Assembly: GCF_905171765.1 (NCBI RefSeq)
Contig: NC_053389.1
Location: 217,316,624 to 217,380,623, forward strand
Length of the DNA stretch: 64,000 nt
Direction of reading: 5' to 3'
Source: Bufo bufo
Taxonomy: Eukaryota > Chordata > Amphibia > Anura > Bufonidae
The translations under genes and the position numbers were made by a program. The notes under the pieces are model-generated. The model was given only the letters and a program-made list of their open reading frames with translations. It was not told where the DNA came from and made no database searches. Position 1 is the stretch's first letter. The number at the start of each line of letters is the position of its first letter. Positions 43,501-48,789 of the stretch are shown one piece after another.

Positions 43501-44450
43501 CTCTAACAGCCACCACTCATGGTTGTACGAATTTACATGTACACGGTCACAGCAGCATCAGTGCCTGACACATATTAATGTTAATTGACGTAAAATGTAC
43601 CAAAATGTGGCACATTTCTGTAGCATAATGTTGCTTTCCATTTTTTCCATATTTATTAAAGGGCTTCTGTCAGTAGGATTAGGAACATGGGCATCAACCT
43701 GGCTGACATTGGATATGTGCTAATGTCAGCTGAACATAACTATATTAGTCCCATCTCACTACATGCTACCGTTATTAAGAAATGAGCCTCTAGGAGCGGG
43801 GGGTGTTGCTCCTGCTCCTGGAGGCTCCGTTCTCTGGCCACGCACTGCTAGACTTGATTGACAGGACCAGGCAGTGTTCACGTTATCCTGCCTGGCTCTG
43901 AGTTCGGCTGAAGAAAGGATGCTCGCCAGCTGCGAACTTGAGCGATGCCGGCATCACTGAGGAGGAGATGGTGTACTGTAATGTATGCACCGCAGGAGCA
44001 GTAAGGATGTCCACAGCCGGCAAGCATCCCTTCTTCACTATACCTGAGCCACATACTAAATGGCTGGAGATTTCACCTGAACTGAGGGCCAGGCAGGATG
44101 ACATGAACACTGCCTGGCCCTGTCAATCAAGTCTAGCAGTGCGTGGCCAGAGGTGGCCGAACAAAGCTATTTAGTAGGTATTTTGCAGGCATTTACACAG
44201 CTGAAAATGCTGCAGAAGAAAAGGAATACAACACAAGTTGCCTTGTATTATACTGCATGAACATGGCGTCACAATGAATGTATCAGTTGGTTTATCAATC
44301 AATCAGTACTAATGTATCATGAGCATTGGTCACTTTATTACTAAACTTTTAATTAATAACTTAACTGATACTTAATTTTAGGGAATGTGGGGCTGGAACA
44401 TTCATCAATTTTGCCACACTGGAAAGAGATGGGAAACTTCCATACAACTG
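6740..44450 (+). CDS. ptpro: ptpro, receptor-type tyrosine-protein phosphatase O, partial gene (11 exons)
   Basis: Eleven exons join in frame: 6740-6901, 8433-8629, 17699-17819, 20042-20235, 25828-25939, 27802-27953, 28219-28339, 28493-28632, 41826-41958, 43071-43191, 44382-44450. The translation follows vertebrate PTPRO almost residue for residue, as I remember that family, in segments such as [34 protein letters not shown] and ECGAGTF. PTPRO (GLEPP1) is a type I membrane receptor phosphatase of podocytes and neurons, with FNIII repeats outside and one phosphatase domain inside. The window holds the distal FNIII repeats, the membrane span and the start of the cytoplasmic tail. Signal peptide, first repeats and catalytic domain are absent. 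All acceptors are AG; all donors are GT except a GC donor after 25939. Introns (153 bp to 13.2 kb) are filled with mobile elements. Confidence 0.95.
6942..7295. repeat. direct duplication flanking ptpro exon, copy B
   Basis: The second copy of 6322-6684, just after the exon donor. It joins straight into the dispersed repeat at 7288-7395 (ATTTAAATACGCTGGGGTG), which has no counterpart at the end of copy A. Confidence 0.9.
7631..8030. repeat. 44-bp minisatellite, about 9 copies
   Basis: Tandem units built on GATACTGATATGATGA and TGATGTGTCTATAGGTCA. The period measured between successive GATACTGAT starts is 44 bp. It lies in the intron between visible exons 1 and 2. Confidence 0.9.
8433..8629 (+). 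CDS. ptpro: ptpro visible exon 2 (FNIII first half)
   Basis: 197 bp, acceptor CCGTAATAG, donor GAG/GTGACG, phase 1 to phase 0. It encodes the start of an FNIII repeat, including [10 protein letters not shown] and [15 protein letters not shown], strongly matching PTPRO. Its partner half is the exon at 17699. Confidence 0.95.
8955..9325. mobile_element. imperfect palindromic MITE
   Basis: The arms carry CCTATCCTCAGGATAGGTCATC (near 8990-9010) and the inverse GATGACCTATCCTGAGGATC (near 9278-9300). It is non-coding. The same core occurs at 22350-22375 and 22540-22560. The ends were not resolved. Confidence 0.65.
10136..10649. mobile_element. TTAA-flanked palindromic MITE (piggyBac-like)
   Basis: Ends AGAGGACCTTTCATGGG and CCCATGAAAGGTCCTCT are flanked by TTAA on both sides (10132-10135, 10650-10653). 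The GC-rich arms are nearly inverted copies with a centre near 10390. TTAA targets are the hallmark of piggyBac. There is no transposase. A related end (GAAAGGTCCTCTTTAA) lies inside the LTR near 46693-46710. Confidence 0.8.
11085..12080 (-). mobile_element. Penelope-type terminal segment inserted in Tc1 copy
   Basis: The segment interrupts the Tc1 homology. On the minus strand it holds CTGAAGA (11288-11282), 15 nt, then GAAAC (11266-11262), the spacing of a minimal hammerhead as in Penelope terminal repeats. No ORF is convincing. It carries the hAT MITE at 11648-11959. Identity as a PLE piece is inferred only from this motif. Confidence 0.4.
11648..11959. mobile_element. hAT-type MITE with 8-bp TSD
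   Basis: Ends TAGGGATGAGCGAATCG and CGATTCGCTCATCCCTA, flanked by GTGTCAAC on both sides (11640-11647, 11960-11967). It is 312 bp long and of the same family as 3980-4401, with a palindromic interior and no ORF. Confidence 0.9.
12422..13075. repeat. pair of identical 170-bp direct repeats
   Basis: The segment 12422-12590 (TTCCCTGGCGCTGGCAG ... GTCTCGAATCTCT) recurs at 12903-13070 without a visible change. The copies are about 481 bp apart and separated by C-rich sequence. Open frames here overlap in several phases on both strands and look like base-composition artefacts. Source unknown. Confidence 0.85.
13076..13799. other. GC-rich unique-looking stretch, then possible LTR left part
   Basis: 13076-13320 is GC-rich, with a self-complementary GGGGGCAATTGCCCCC. 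From about 13500 the sequence reads like the body of a dispersed element. It is interrupted at 13800 and continues after 15775, where the 8-bp duplication shows the two flanks were once adjacent. No protein domain was seen. Confidence 0.35.
14403..14885. repeat. long palindrome, about 215-bp arms
   Basis: The left arm runs from CATCTGCTTTTATAATGACAG to GAGTCACTACGTCA. The right arm is its inverse, from TGACGTAGTGACTCA to CTGTCATTATAAAACCAGATG. The spacer near 14620-14668 is about 45 bp. Arms differ at only scattered positions, so a strong hairpin can form. Confidence 0.9.
14985..15290. repeat. 26-bp tandem repeat, about 11 copies
   Basis: The unit is built on CACAGATCCCCCATAACAGTG. The distance between successive GATCCCCC starts is 26 bp (15121 and 15147). 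The first copies merge with a short hairpin around 14930-15010. Confidence 0.9.
15990..16045. repeat. (TC)n and (TA)n microsatellites
   Basis: A CT-rich dinucleotide tract is followed directly by alternating TA. It lies inside the flank that continues the 13500-13799 sequence. Confidence 0.9.
16300..16805. repeat. about 42-bp minisatellite, left part
   Basis: Repeats of GGATTAGATACAGCAGCTCAG followed by CAGACAGTATCACACATGATA, with a period of roughly 40-44 bp and variable length. The same unit resumes at about 17556-17612, after a nested insertion of two Harbinger-type MITEs. Confidence 0.85.
16809..17553. mobile_element. Harbinger-type MITE inserted in minisatellite
   Basis: Ends GGCTACTTTCACATCTGTG and (inverted) AGGTGTGAAAGTAGCC with TTA on both sides (16806-16808, 17554-17556). 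A 3-bp TWA duplication is typical of PIF/Harbinger. The interior is rich in GGATCCGT palindromes. It carries a second MITE at 17027-17293. A relative lies at 34434-34931. Confidence 0.8.
17027..17293. mobile_element. nested Harbinger-type MITE
   Basis: Ends GGCCTCATGCACACGGCCG and (inverted) CGTGTGCATGAGGCC with TTA on both sides (17024-17026, 17294-17296). It is GC-rich and palindromic with no coding frame of its own. The open frames across it reflect the inverted arms. Confidence 0.85.
17699..17819 (+). CDS. ptpro: ptpro visible exon 3 (FNIII second half)
   Basis: 121 bp, acceptor TATATTTCAG, donor ATGG/GTAAAA, phase 0 to phase 1. It encodes [20 protein letters not shown] and [11 protein letters not shown], completing the FNIII begun at 8433. 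The NIT sequon is a likely N-glycosylation site. The intron before it is 9.1 kb and full of nested elements. Confidence 0.95.
17905..18260. repeat. possible dispersed repeat with GTCCCTCTTT ends
   Basis: GTCCCTCTTTTGGAGGGACAG near 17915 and TGTCCCTCTTTGACAG near 18225 bracket an AT-rich middle. No ORF or TSD was recognised. Confidence 0.35.
18261..20041. other. intron sequence, little recognised
   Basis: 18270-18440 resembles the CAGATTTACTAAG-type MITE family of frogs. From 18600 to 20041 I see no repeat with clear ends. A 124-codon minus-strand open frame (19992-19618) matches nothing I know and is treated as chance. The branch/acceptor region of the next ptpro exon ends at 20041. Confidence 0.4.
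20042..20235 (+). CDS. ptpro: ptpro visible exon 4 (FNIII first half)
   Basis: 194 bp, acceptor TTAATCTGCAG, donor GTG/GTAATT, phase 1 to phase 0. It encodes [34 protein letters not shown] and [11 protein letters not shown]. This is the best match in the window to PTPRO. The stop at 20271 lies beyond the donor, so it is not part of the message. Confidence 0.97.
20280..22577. other. intron with MITE remnants and AT-rich DNA
   Basis: 20740-21200 has features of a palindromic MITE (CAGTCCCTTATG near 20740, CCCTTACACATTCCG near 21165). 21200-21470 has a CTCATCATGCACAC end like the Harbinger-type MITEs. 21900-22310 is AT-rich without structure. 22325-22570 carries CTATCCTCAGGATAGGTC, related to the MITE at 8955. 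No gene was seen. Confidence 0.4.
22582..25406. mobile_element. TTAA-flanked non-autonomous element with internal 360-bp repeats
   Basis: TTAA at 22578-22581 and 25407-25410 flank a 2.8-kb block with ends CCGCTTTACGTCTGCCC and (inverted) CCACCTGCCATCTGGGCC. The left part has a GC-rich hairpin region (22630-23030). The centre has tandem units starting GGTATTGCCGC at 23251, 23613, 23970 and 24329. The right part shares GTTTCCAAAATGGGGTCACTT with the element at 31515-38376 (inverted there). It is non-coding. Assignment to piggyBac rests only on TTAA. Confidence 0.6.
23251..24640. repeat. about 360-bp tandem repeat, 3-4 copies
   Basis: Successive GGTATYGCCRC starts are 362, 357 and 359 bp apart. 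Copies differ mainly in poly-A length and in a few bases. The last copy is the most diverged. Confidence 0.9.
25828..25939 (+). CDS. ptpro: ptpro visible exon 5 (FNIII second half) with GC donor
   Basis: 112 bp, acceptor ATTCTTTCAG, phase 0 to phase 1. It encodes [20 protein letters not shown] and [12 protein letters not shown], closely PTPRO. The exon ends ACAG followed by GCAAGT, a GC donor with otherwise perfect consensus. No GT gives the same frame and homology: the next GT would add GCAA and break phase 1. The following exon starts CTCCTGTAGCGCC, giving the expected TAPVAP across the junction. Confidence 0.94.
25960..26538. repeat. 35-40-bp minisatellite, left part
   Basis: Variable tandem units built on TTTGTGCACCAGGCCCAGTG and TGTAGACCAGGACTAG. 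They resume at 27333-27480 after an insertion. Overlapping open frames on the minus strand reflect the repeat. Confidence 0.85.
26549..27322. mobile_element. 774-bp insertion in minisatellite, 10-bp direct repeat
   Basis: CAGGAATAGT occurs at 26539-26548 and 27323-27332. Near the left end AAAATCGGGGGGCACTCTATA is inverted at the right end (TATAGAGTGCCCCCCGATTTT). The TATAAAAAGAAA motif occurs twice at the left. Non-coding. The class is unknown. Confidence 0.6.
27802..27953 (+). CDS. ptpro: ptpro visible exon 6 (FNIII first half)
   Basis: 152 bp, acceptor CTAATCCACAG, donor AGT/GTAAGC, phase 1 to phase 0. It encodes [26 protein letters not shown] and [11 protein letters not shown], as in PTPRO. 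It lies 1.9 kb after the GC donor. Confidence 0.95.
28219..28339 (+). CDS. ptpro: ptpro visible exon 7 (FNIII second half)
   Basis: 121 bp, acceptor TTTGTTTTCAG, donor TTAG/GTGAGT, phase 0 to phase 1. It encodes [19 protein letters not shown] and ends with HLVKL. NIT and NSS are glycosylation sequons. The introns on either side are only 265 and 153 bp, the shortest here, and carry no insertion. Confidence 0.95.
28493..28632 (+). CDS. ptpro: ptpro visible exon 8 (last FNIII first half)
   Basis: 140 bp, acceptor TTTGTCTTAG, donor AAG/GTAAAA, phase 1 to phase 0. It encodes [17 protein letters not shown] and [16 protein letters not shown], matching PTPRO. It is followed by the longest internal intron (13.2 kb), caused mostly by the elements at 29172 and 31515. 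Confidence 0.96.
28820..29163. repeat. TACAGTGTACA-rich low-complexity tract
   Basis: Degenerate repeats of ACAGTGTACAATA and TATACAATA. The same composition resumes at about 31174-31480, on the other side of the hAT element. Confidence 0.55.
29172..31165. mobile_element. hAT element (non-autonomous), 8-bp TSD
   Basis: Ends GAGGGGCGTACC and GGTACGCCACTG (inverse CAGTGGCGTACC, the classic hAT end) are flanked by AGTGTACT at 29164-29171 and 31166-31173. GGCACCCGGGGCG occurs near both ends. The 1,994-bp body has a nested palindrome (29670-30399) and G-rich tracts at 30810-30890. No hAT transposase was seen. Confidence 0.92.
29670..30399. repeat. 730-bp near-perfect palindrome
   Basis: The left arm starts CACCCCACTAAAC and the right arm ends GTTTAGTGGGGTG. 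Each arm is about 350 bp with a centre near 30035 (CACCGATGACGTCACATC region). The inner arms are GC-rich (CTGCGCCGTAACGGTCTTCAG inverted at 30110). It is likely a separate MITE inside the hAT element, though no clear TSD was found. Confidence 0.9.
32600..32648. repeat. (TA)n microsatellite
   Basis: Alternating TA at the left border of the nested gypsy copy. The sequence before it (ACTGACATTAACTGAAAT) recurs before another TA tract at 37444-37525 on the other border. Confidence 0.9.
32692..34240 (+). mobile_element. Tc1/mariner element, DD37E spacing, TA target
   Basis: 1,549 bp with ends CACTGCGTGCAGAATTATTAG and CTAATAATTCTGCACTCCCTG between TA dinucleotides (32690-32691, 34241-34242). Subterminal copies of the end motif (TGCATAATTATTAGGCAAC at 32870 and GTTGCCTAATGATTATGCAC at 34031) give each end a double repeat. 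It is well preserved apart from one frame break in the transposase. It sits inside the LTR of the gypsy copy. Confidence 0.93.
32910..33912 (+). pseudogene. Tc1/mariner transposase (DD37E), single frameshift
   Basis: The N-terminal frame (32910 to about 33120) encodes an HTH region, [16 protein letters not shown] and [11 protein letters not shown], typical of Tc1 paired-like DNA-binding domains. The rest is in another frame (33121-33912): LWTDEM with the first catalytic D, MQDNAPSH with the second D, and LNPIENLW with the E. I count 37 residues between the second D and the E, so it is DD37E, not the DD34E of Tc1. A short deletion near 33108-33118 explains the break. All catalytic residues remain. 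Transposase would act in the nucleus on the flanking TIRs, but this copy cannot make a full-length protein. Confidence 0.9.
34434..34931. mobile_element. Harbinger-type MITE in gypsy LTR
   Basis: Ends GGCTACTTTCACACTAGCG and (inverted) CGCTAGTGTGAATGTAGCC with TAA at both sides (34431-34433, 34932-34934). It is of the same family as 16809-17553. Inner inverted pairs surround GGATCCGT motifs. Non-coding. Confidence 0.8.
34936..35640 (-). pseudogene. Ty3/gypsy reverse transcriptase remnant
   Basis: The recognisable RT core lies at 35328-35070: [31 protein letters not shown], and [10 protein letters not shown] with the catalytic YLDD. Upstream (35330-35600) the codons are in shifted frames with stops. 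The frame ends downstream by running into LTR-like sequence (about 35060), so RNase H is missing. Confidence 0.82.
35588..36326 (-). pseudogene. Ty3/gypsy integrase N-terminal part and IN-RT linker
   Basis: 36326-35880 carries the HHCC zinc domain ([10 protein letters not shown] ... CKSCPTCQ) and the start of the catalytic core (IAMDLIGP, with the first D, and [11 protein letters not shown]). At about 35880 the core stops, and a second frame (35899-35588) gives the integrase tail [14 protein letters not shown] and the region before RT ([11 protein letters not shown]). The remaining core with the second D and E is deleted. The order IN then RT is visible in one continuous stretch. Confidence 0.82.
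36755..37009 (-). pseudogene. Ty3/gypsy gag zinc knuckle and protease
   Basis: A CCHC knuckle [14 protein letters not shown] opens the frame. About 45 residues later comes the aspartic protease motif [11 protein letters not shown]. The next 400 bp (36330-36740) towards integrase are degenerate. Usual gypsy order would place RT here; none is seen. Confidence 0.8.
37437..38376. other. right part of the TTAA-flanked element
   Basis: Starts with the TA-rich tract (37480-37525), then non-coding sequence with a GC-rich region (37960-38330). Short open frames in the GC-rich part on both strands have no recognised domain. Confidence 0.4.
38381..39158. other. AT-rich intron sequence, nothing recognised
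   Basis: No element ends, tandem repeat or exon-like frame was seen, except an inverted pair TACTGTACACTATAATGC/ATTATAGTGTATAG near 38760-38800. Confidence 0.4.
39159..39335. mobile_element. Tc1/mariner end fragment
   Basis: CAGTCCTGATCAAAAGTTTAAG is a Tc1-type terminal repeat. About 170 bp remain before the sequence changes to gypsy gag. The other end was not found. Confidence 0.5.
39340..40710 (-). mobile_element. Ty3/gypsy fragment: 5' LTR and gag
   Basis: LTR at 40182-40710 (529 bp, TGTCACGG ... GGTGACA on the + strand), then gag on the minus strand from 40154 to about 39340. Pol and the second LTR are missing, so the copy is truncated next to the Tc1 end fragment. Confidence 0.75.
39457..40154 (-). 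pseudogene. Ty3/gypsy gag
   Basis: Two overlapping frames read one Gag: 40154-39807 ([20 protein letters not shown], then [13 protein letters not shown]) and 39849-39457 ([55 protein letters not shown]). A frameshift near 39850-39960 separates them. This is a typical capsid-like retrotransposon Gag. No zinc knuckle is reached. Confidence 0.82.
40711..41825. other. intron sequence with frog-type dispersed repeats
   Basis: 40740-41060 resembles the GGTGAACACCG-containing repeat of 23251-24640. 41090-41190 has a GGTATCG-rich stretch. 41590-41800 ends in an ATACATACATA tract and TATATATAG, like a repeat tail. The acceptor of the next ptpro exon is at 41824-41825. No coding frame was supported. 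Confidence 0.45.
41826..41958 (+). CDS. ptpro: ptpro visible exon 9 (last FNIII second half)
   Basis: 133 bp, acceptor GTTCTAAG, donor TTGG/GTAAGT, phase 0 to phase 1. It encodes [19 protein letters not shown] and [15 protein letters not shown], closing the membrane-proximal FNIII. NCS is a sequon. The match to PTPRO is clear. Confidence 0.95.
42290..42475. repeat. short inverted repeat element
   Basis: GCCTGCAGCCACCACTAGAGG (42332) and the inverse CCAGTGGTGGCTGCAGG (42428) form arms around TGTAGCTC. Non-coding. Confidence 0.55.
43071..43191 (+). CDS. ptpro: ptpro visible exon 10 (transmembrane segment)
   Basis: 121 bp, acceptor CTATCTCCTAG, donor AAG/GTAATT, phase 1 to phase 2. It encodes VAEVNPN, a hydrophobic span [20 protein letters not shown] continuing TLIVL, then the stop-transfer RRKHLQMS. 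This fixes the type I topology, with FNIII repeats outside and the following exon in the cytoplasm. Confidence 0.97.
43655..44175. mobile_element. MITE-like element with inverted GC-rich arms
   Basis: CTGGCCACGCACTGCTAGACTT (43833) is inverted at 44130-44151, and CAGGACCAGGCAGTGTTCA (43861) at 44105-44125. An AT-rich left part precedes. There is no coding frame of known type. Confidence 0.55.
44382..44450 (+). CDS. ptpro: ptpro visible exon 11 (juxtamembrane)
   Basis: 69 bp, acceptor CTTAATTTTAG, donor ACTG/GTGAGT, phase 2 to phase 2. It encodes [20 protein letters not shown] and YNW, the conserved PTPRO start of the cytoplasmic region. In mammals an alternatively used short exon follows here. 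I did not find it, or any phosphatase-domain exon, in the remaining 19.5 kb. Confidence 0.97.
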
Positions 44451-44539
44451 GTGAGTGTGTGCCACTTAATCAGGATTCTCTGTTGGATCTAGTTTTATTG
44501 CTTGAGATAATAAATGGGTAAAAGAGAAAAATATATATT

Positions 44540-45806
44540 TATATATAGTGGTGGAGCCCTGTCATTATTACGCTCTGTACTTGGTATATTTGTATATAGA
44601 GCTACAGTCATGTCATTATTACTCTATGTTCTTGGTATATTTGTATATAAAGGTACAGTCCTGTCATTATTACTCTATGTTCTTGGTATATTTGTATATA
44701 GAGGTACAGTCCTGTCATTATTAAGCTCTGTACTTGGTATATTTGTATATAGAGGTACAGTGCTGGCATTATTACTCTATGTTCTTGGTATATTTGTATA
44801 TAGAGGTACAGTCCTGTCATTATTACTCTATGTTCTTGGTATATTTGTATATAGAGGTACAGTCCTGTCATTATTACTCTATGTTCTTGGTATATTTGTA
44901 TATAGAGGTACAGTCCTGTCATTATTACTCTATGTTCTTGGTATATTTGTATATAGAGGTACAGTCCTGTCATTATTACTCAATGTTCTTGGCATATTTG
45001 TATATAGAGGTACAGTCCTGTCATTATTACTCTCTGTACTTGGTATATTTGTATATAGAGGTACAGTCCTGTCATTAATTTTCTCTGTACTTTGTATATT
45101 TGTATATAGAGGTACAGTCCTGTCATTATTACTCTATGTTCTTGGTATATTTGTATATAGAGTTAAAGTCCTGGCATTACTATTCACTGTACTTGGTATA
45201 TTTGTATATAGAGGTACAGTCCTGTCATTAATTTTCTCTGTACTTTGTATATTTGTATATAGAGGTACAGTCCTGTCATTATTACTCTATGTTCTTGGTA
45301 TATTTGTATATAGAGTTAAAGTCCTGGCATTACTATTCACTGTACTTCGTATATTTGTATATAGAGGTACAGTCCTGTCATTATTACTCTCTGTTCTTGG
45401 TATATTTGTATATAGAGGTACAGTCCTGTCATTATTACTCTCTGTTCTTCGTATATTTGCATATAGAGGTACAGTCCTGTCATTATTACTCTCTGTTCTT
45501 CGTATATTTGTATATAGAGGTACAGTCCTGTCATTATTACTCTCTGTTCTTGGTATATTTGTATATAGAGGTACAGTCCTGTCATTATTACTCTATGTTC
45601 TTCGTATATTTGTATATAGAGGTACAGTCCTGTCATTATTACTCTCTGTTCTTCGTATATTTGTATATAGAGGTACAGTCCTGTCATTATTACTCTCTGT
45701 TCTTGGTATATTTGTATATAGAGGTACAGTCCTGTCATTATTACTCTATGTTCTTCGTATATTTGTATATAGAGGTACAGTCCTGTCATTACTATTCTCT
45801 ATTCTT
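44540..45806. repeat. 51-bp minisatellite, about 25 copies
   Basis: The unit is built on TATATTTGTATATAGAGGTAC and AGTCCTGTCATTATTACTCT. The period is exactly 51 bp (17 codons), so open frames of 452, 193 and 150 codons arise on both strands. They are repeat artefacts: the 17-residue units (for example VLGIFVYRGTVLSLLLY) have no known domain. Further pieces lie at 46143-46232, 57377-57535 and 59346-59580, separated by insertions. Confidence 0.95.
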
Positions 45807-46147
45807 AATAAAAGCAGGCTTCGTTCCACTGTAGAACAAAAAATGGCGCACCATAGGGTAATAACGTCTTAAATAGGTAAAAAAGTAGTATCTCCAATGA
45901 ATGGAGGCTCACCTGGTAGAGTTGTGCTATATTAAGCACAACTCTAATGTAGACATGTATCAGGTTGGCACAAGCCCCTCACAGCGGATGGTATGCAGCC
46001 CGGGATGAATACTTCTGTTCAAGGATGCCTGGAATCCCTCAGAGAGCTAGTAGTTCAAATAGAGAAAAGGGAATATCCCACGGCGCAAAAACCACCCAGT
46101 GGTTGGAATAGAATTAGGGTTCTTTTTATTGAGCAAGCGGTACTATT
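45807..46147. mobile_element. 341-bp insertion in minisatellite, 13-bp TSD
   Basis: ATTCTCTATTCTT lies on both sides (45794-45806, 46148-46160). Starts AATAAAAGCAGGC, ends GAGCAAGCGGTACTATT. Non-coding. The TSD length suits a retroposed sequence, but no poly-A tail or tRNA head was seen. Confidence 0.6.
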
Positions 46148-46232
46148 ATTCTCTATTCTTGGTATATTTGTATATAGAGGTACAGTCCTGTCATTACTAC
46201 ACTCTATTCTTGGTATATTTGTATAAAAGTGG

Positions 46233-47174
46233 TGTAAGCTGTGTACCGGGGTGGGCTCCCCAGGATACAGTGAAGTCACGAACGAGGAAAGCAACCCCAA
46301 CACCAGCTTTTGCCAAAACAGAATTTTACTTGAATGTGGCAATAAACACAACCACAAAGCATCGCGCTGGGGACTCCAAGATGGCACTCGGTCCAGATGT
46401 CTAGAAGCTCAAGTTCTCGCGAATCTCCCGAGAACTTGAGCTCCTTCTCCCTGGCTAAGAGCAGGGCGCTGCGATTGGATGCGCTCGCTGCCAGGGAGCG
46501 CATAACCGCGCCCACCAGAACTTAGAGAACAACGCCTACTATAACTTCGTCGCCTCATTTGCATATGAGGCGACGAAACTAACGGAGAGCGTAGTGCCGA
46601 ACGGGGGGTCTATTTGAAAAAAAAAAAGTGTCCGGACATCAGTGAGAGCAGCCCCATAAGGTCGGATAATAATTTAACACACTATTTTCTGATGAAAGGT
46701 CCTCTTTAAGTTATGGAGTCCTTGAAATGAACAGTAGTAACACTTGTGGCCTGACACAAACAGAGACTCTAACTAACTACAGGCAGTGTATGTTGCTTTG
46801 TTCCTCAGCTCTCATCAGCGTTCCTGGCAGCAATCTTCCTTTTTTCTGGACAGGATCAGGGTCTTGGACACGATCAGCTTCACCTAGCTGCAGCTCTGGT
46901 ATCTGAGGGATGCTCTCACACCTGGATGCTGTCAGATTCACTGCTCACACAGTTCCTTAGCGTCTCTCACAGCCTCCTTCTAAGATGGCTGCTCCTTCCT
47001 CTCCCCAGACTCTGTGTCAGCCCCACCTCTTTCATGAATATGGAGATATATGTGCAGTCTGTAGCTGTGTTAGGAAACAGTGGCATCTTGTGGTCAAACA
47101 GCAGAATGTCAGTCCAGAACATTAAATTTAATCACACAGTGTTCAGACATGTAAAGCTGTTTCCCCATCTCACA
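46233..47174 (-). repeat. gypsy 3' LTR (left)
   Basis: Shares with 56290-57372 the stretches GGATACAGTGAAG, CAACCCC..CAGCTTTTGCC and TCCTTGAAATG...CAGTAGTAACAC. Its middle (about 46360-46706) is replaced by foreign sequence ending GAAAGGTCCTC then TTAA, like the end of the 10136-10649 MITE. Confidence 0.9.
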
Positions 47175-47321
47175 TGCCACCCCAACTAGAGGTTGTCATC
47201 CTCGGCAACCCTCCCTATACAAACTCATCCTGGGCATAACGCTGTGGGGGCACACCAGCATTGGGCCTCGTTGACCTTCGTAGAGTGACAGGTTCAGAAG
47301 CACTGGGAACGTCAGGCACAT

Positions 47322-47900
47322 TTATTGGGAGAGAAGCTGTTGACCGCTCAACACTTTCCCTGGATGGCAAACTTGCCACGGCTGGAGCCTCTGTGGGTAT
47401 TGGGGCAGGGACAACCCACCAGTCCGGAAACGTTCTATCCCATACAGTTGGTACAACTCATTCATTCGAGTACCCTGAAAACATGCCCCCTGGTCCAAAT
47501 GTATCCTCCGTGGACACCTGAACACCTGTATAAAGTGTTTGCAGACCGCTTCAGCCACTGCATACTTTGTGAAATGATCTATCATGACTAAACAGTATGA
47601 GTGTCCCAAGGTAGAGTACCCAATCTGTACATAATCGATCATAAGGAGCTCTAAGAGCGCTGAGGCGGATGGCCTGGACAGGAGCCCGCTGTTCAGTACT
47701 CTTACTCAGCCCGCAGGGACGACACTTAAACATGCCTCGGCCACCATGTCTGCCAAATCTGAACAGTATACTAGCCGCTGGAGCCACTTAAACGTTTTAT
47801 CACACCCAAAATGGGCACCCCTCTCATGGGCTTCCCGGGCAGCCTCCGGGCCCAATGACATGGGGATGACAATCGGTCGCCGGTACTACAACTCTGATTG
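47322..47900 (-). pseudogene. gypsy integrase
   Basis: 47642-47322 reads the catalytic core: DYVQIGYSTLGHSYCLVMID, HFTKYAVAEA, then CPRRIHLDQGACFQ with the second D, as in gypsy integrases. 47787-47551 keeps the zinc-domain end (CRPCGLSK) in another frame. The frame breaks after GIERFRTGG, before the catalytic E. Confidence 0.75.
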
Positions 47901-48337
47901 CAAGTATATGGTCCGACACAGGAAGCCCTGGGTAACAGTCAGCTTATCCCACTGCCTGAACAACTTTTGGCCCTCTGGAGTTAGACGTGCCCACTTCTCT
48001 GGCCGAGGCCAGATCTTGTTCCGGAACCATTCTTTCACTTTCCACAGGTCCGGGCAACCATTCTGGATCCTCTCCCAATCTTTCCCAGCACCATTGGCAT
48101 CCTGGACGCCACTCCACTTGAATGTGCCATGTCCTGGAACATGGGTAATCAACCAAGGTCAGAAGTTTCAGTGTCCTCTAGCTCCTCATCGGCACTCTGA
48201 GCCGACAACCCTACAGGAGAGTGCGTCGGCGTTGCTGTTCTCCCTACCTGACCGGAACTTGATGCAGTATTGGTACTTAGAAAGACGAGCCAATCACCTC
48301 TGCTCAAGCGCACCGAGCTTGGAATTTTACAGATGTG

Positions 48338-48634
48338 CTAATGTTTGTTGTCTGTCATCACGATCACCTCTGCACCTGTCAGGTACTCCACGAACCTTTC
48401 GGTCATGGCCCACACCAGTGCCAGTAGTTCCAATTTAAAGGAGCTATAGTTGTCAGAGTTGCGCTCTGACTCCCTCAGGGACCACCTACCAAAGGCAATG
48501 ACTCTCTCACGTCCATCCTGGACTTGGGATAACACGGCCCCCAGATCATGTAGACTTCCGTCAATGTACAGCAGGAATGTGGTGTCGAACCGCGCATAAG
48601 CCAGAATCGGGGCACTGGTCAGCGCTTCCTTCAC
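48338..48634 (-). pseudogene. gypsy RNase H
   Basis: APILAYARFDTTFLLYIDGS, LHDLGAVLSQVQDGRERVIA and LELLALVWAMTERFVEYL are gypsy RNase H landmarks. The usual first catalytic motif (TDAS) reads IDGS here. The frame stops after VIVMTDNKH (second D region). Confidence 0.85.
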
Positions 48635-48789
48635 TGCTTCAAAGGCCTCTTGTTGCCGTGGTCCCCACTCGATAGGATGATTCTTCGGACCCCCCGCAGT
48701 GATAACTCGTTTAACAGGCCCACAAAATGAGCAAATTTGGGTATAAACCTTCTACAGTAGCCGGCCAGTCCCACAAACGCCTGCACCTC

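Noticed and set aside
44514..45872. 452-codon plus-strand open frame of 17-residue repeats
   Set aside because: It is the 51-bp minisatellite read through; similar frames exist on the other strand and it lies in a ptpro intron.
47746..48438. 230-codon plus-strand frame
   Set aside because: Antisense shadow of the gypsy RNase H/integrase region on the minus strand.
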